From JALGVA01 sp964617715 (GTDB taxonomy: Bacteria > Armatimonadota > Zipacnadia > Zipacnadales > UBA5352): a stretch of DNA of 6,066 bases. Positions 6,043 through 6,066 of the stretch are shown piece by piece. Every line of letters begins with the position of its first letter. Position 1 is the first letter of the stretch. Location: contig CAZTZN010000251.1 in the NCBI GenBank assembly GCA_964617715.1, forward strand, positions 1 through 6,066, read 5' to 3'. The translations under genes were made by a program, and so were the position numbers. The notes under the pieces were generated by a model. That model was given only the letters and a program-made list of their open reading frames with translations, was not told the DNA's origin and did no database searches.

Positions 6043-6066
6043 CGCTCAGCGCACGGCGCGTCCGTA

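Noticed and set aside
6042..6052. Small inverted repeat GCGC-TCA-GCGC after gene 3 as a terminator
   Set aside because: Only a 4-bp stem, no T-run, and the window ends 14 bases later, so nothing can be concluded.

Overview
The window is GC-rich (roughly 70% by eye) bacterial DNA with three genes, all on the + strand and closely spaced, behind a 299-base upstream stretch that I read as non-coding. The best clue to the organism is the third gene. It ends in a pseudopilin-type H-X9-DG domain with an ACLSNLKQLG-type entry motif, a family strongly expanded in Armatimonadota, Planctomycetota, Lentisphaerota and Verrucomicrobiota. The large secreted heparinase II/III-type protein fits the same polysaccharide-degrading groups. 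My guess is an Armatimonadota- or Planctomycetota-like environmental genome. This is inference, and the window holds no marker gene.

Layout: positions 1-299 carry several perfect GC-rich inverted repeats and a 12-base palindrome just upstream of the first gene. Gene 1 (300-1394) is a cytoplasmic opine-dehydrogenase-family (octopine/nopaline dehydrogenase type) oxidoreductase. After 47 bases with a strong Shine-Dalgarno comes gene 2 (1442-5038), a 1198-residue exported heparinase II/III-like polysaccharide lyase candidate. It has a paired-CxxC insert, an alpha/alpha-toroid-like middle, a heparinase II/III C-terminal beta domain and a long further tail ending in a DxDxDG motif. After 116 bases that can fold into a three-way junction comes gene 3 (best start GTG at 5155, ends 6042). 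It encodes a 295-residue exported protein with a Met-rich segment and an H-X9-DG domain, but without the prepilin N-terminal helix usual for that domain.

The shared orientation and short gaps suggest one transcript, but no promoter or convincing terminator can be named. A plausible joint role is capture and breakdown of an acidic or amino-containing polysaccharide outside the cytoplasm, with a cytoplasmic NAD(P)-dependent dehydrogenase acting on a small product. The link between gene 1 and gene 2 rests only on position. I see no IS element, CRISPR array, tRNA or rRNA. The most interesting items are the detached H-X9-DG domain, the foldable 5036-5102 intergenic RNA, and the unusual pairing of an opine-dehydrogenase-like enzyme with a giant lyase.
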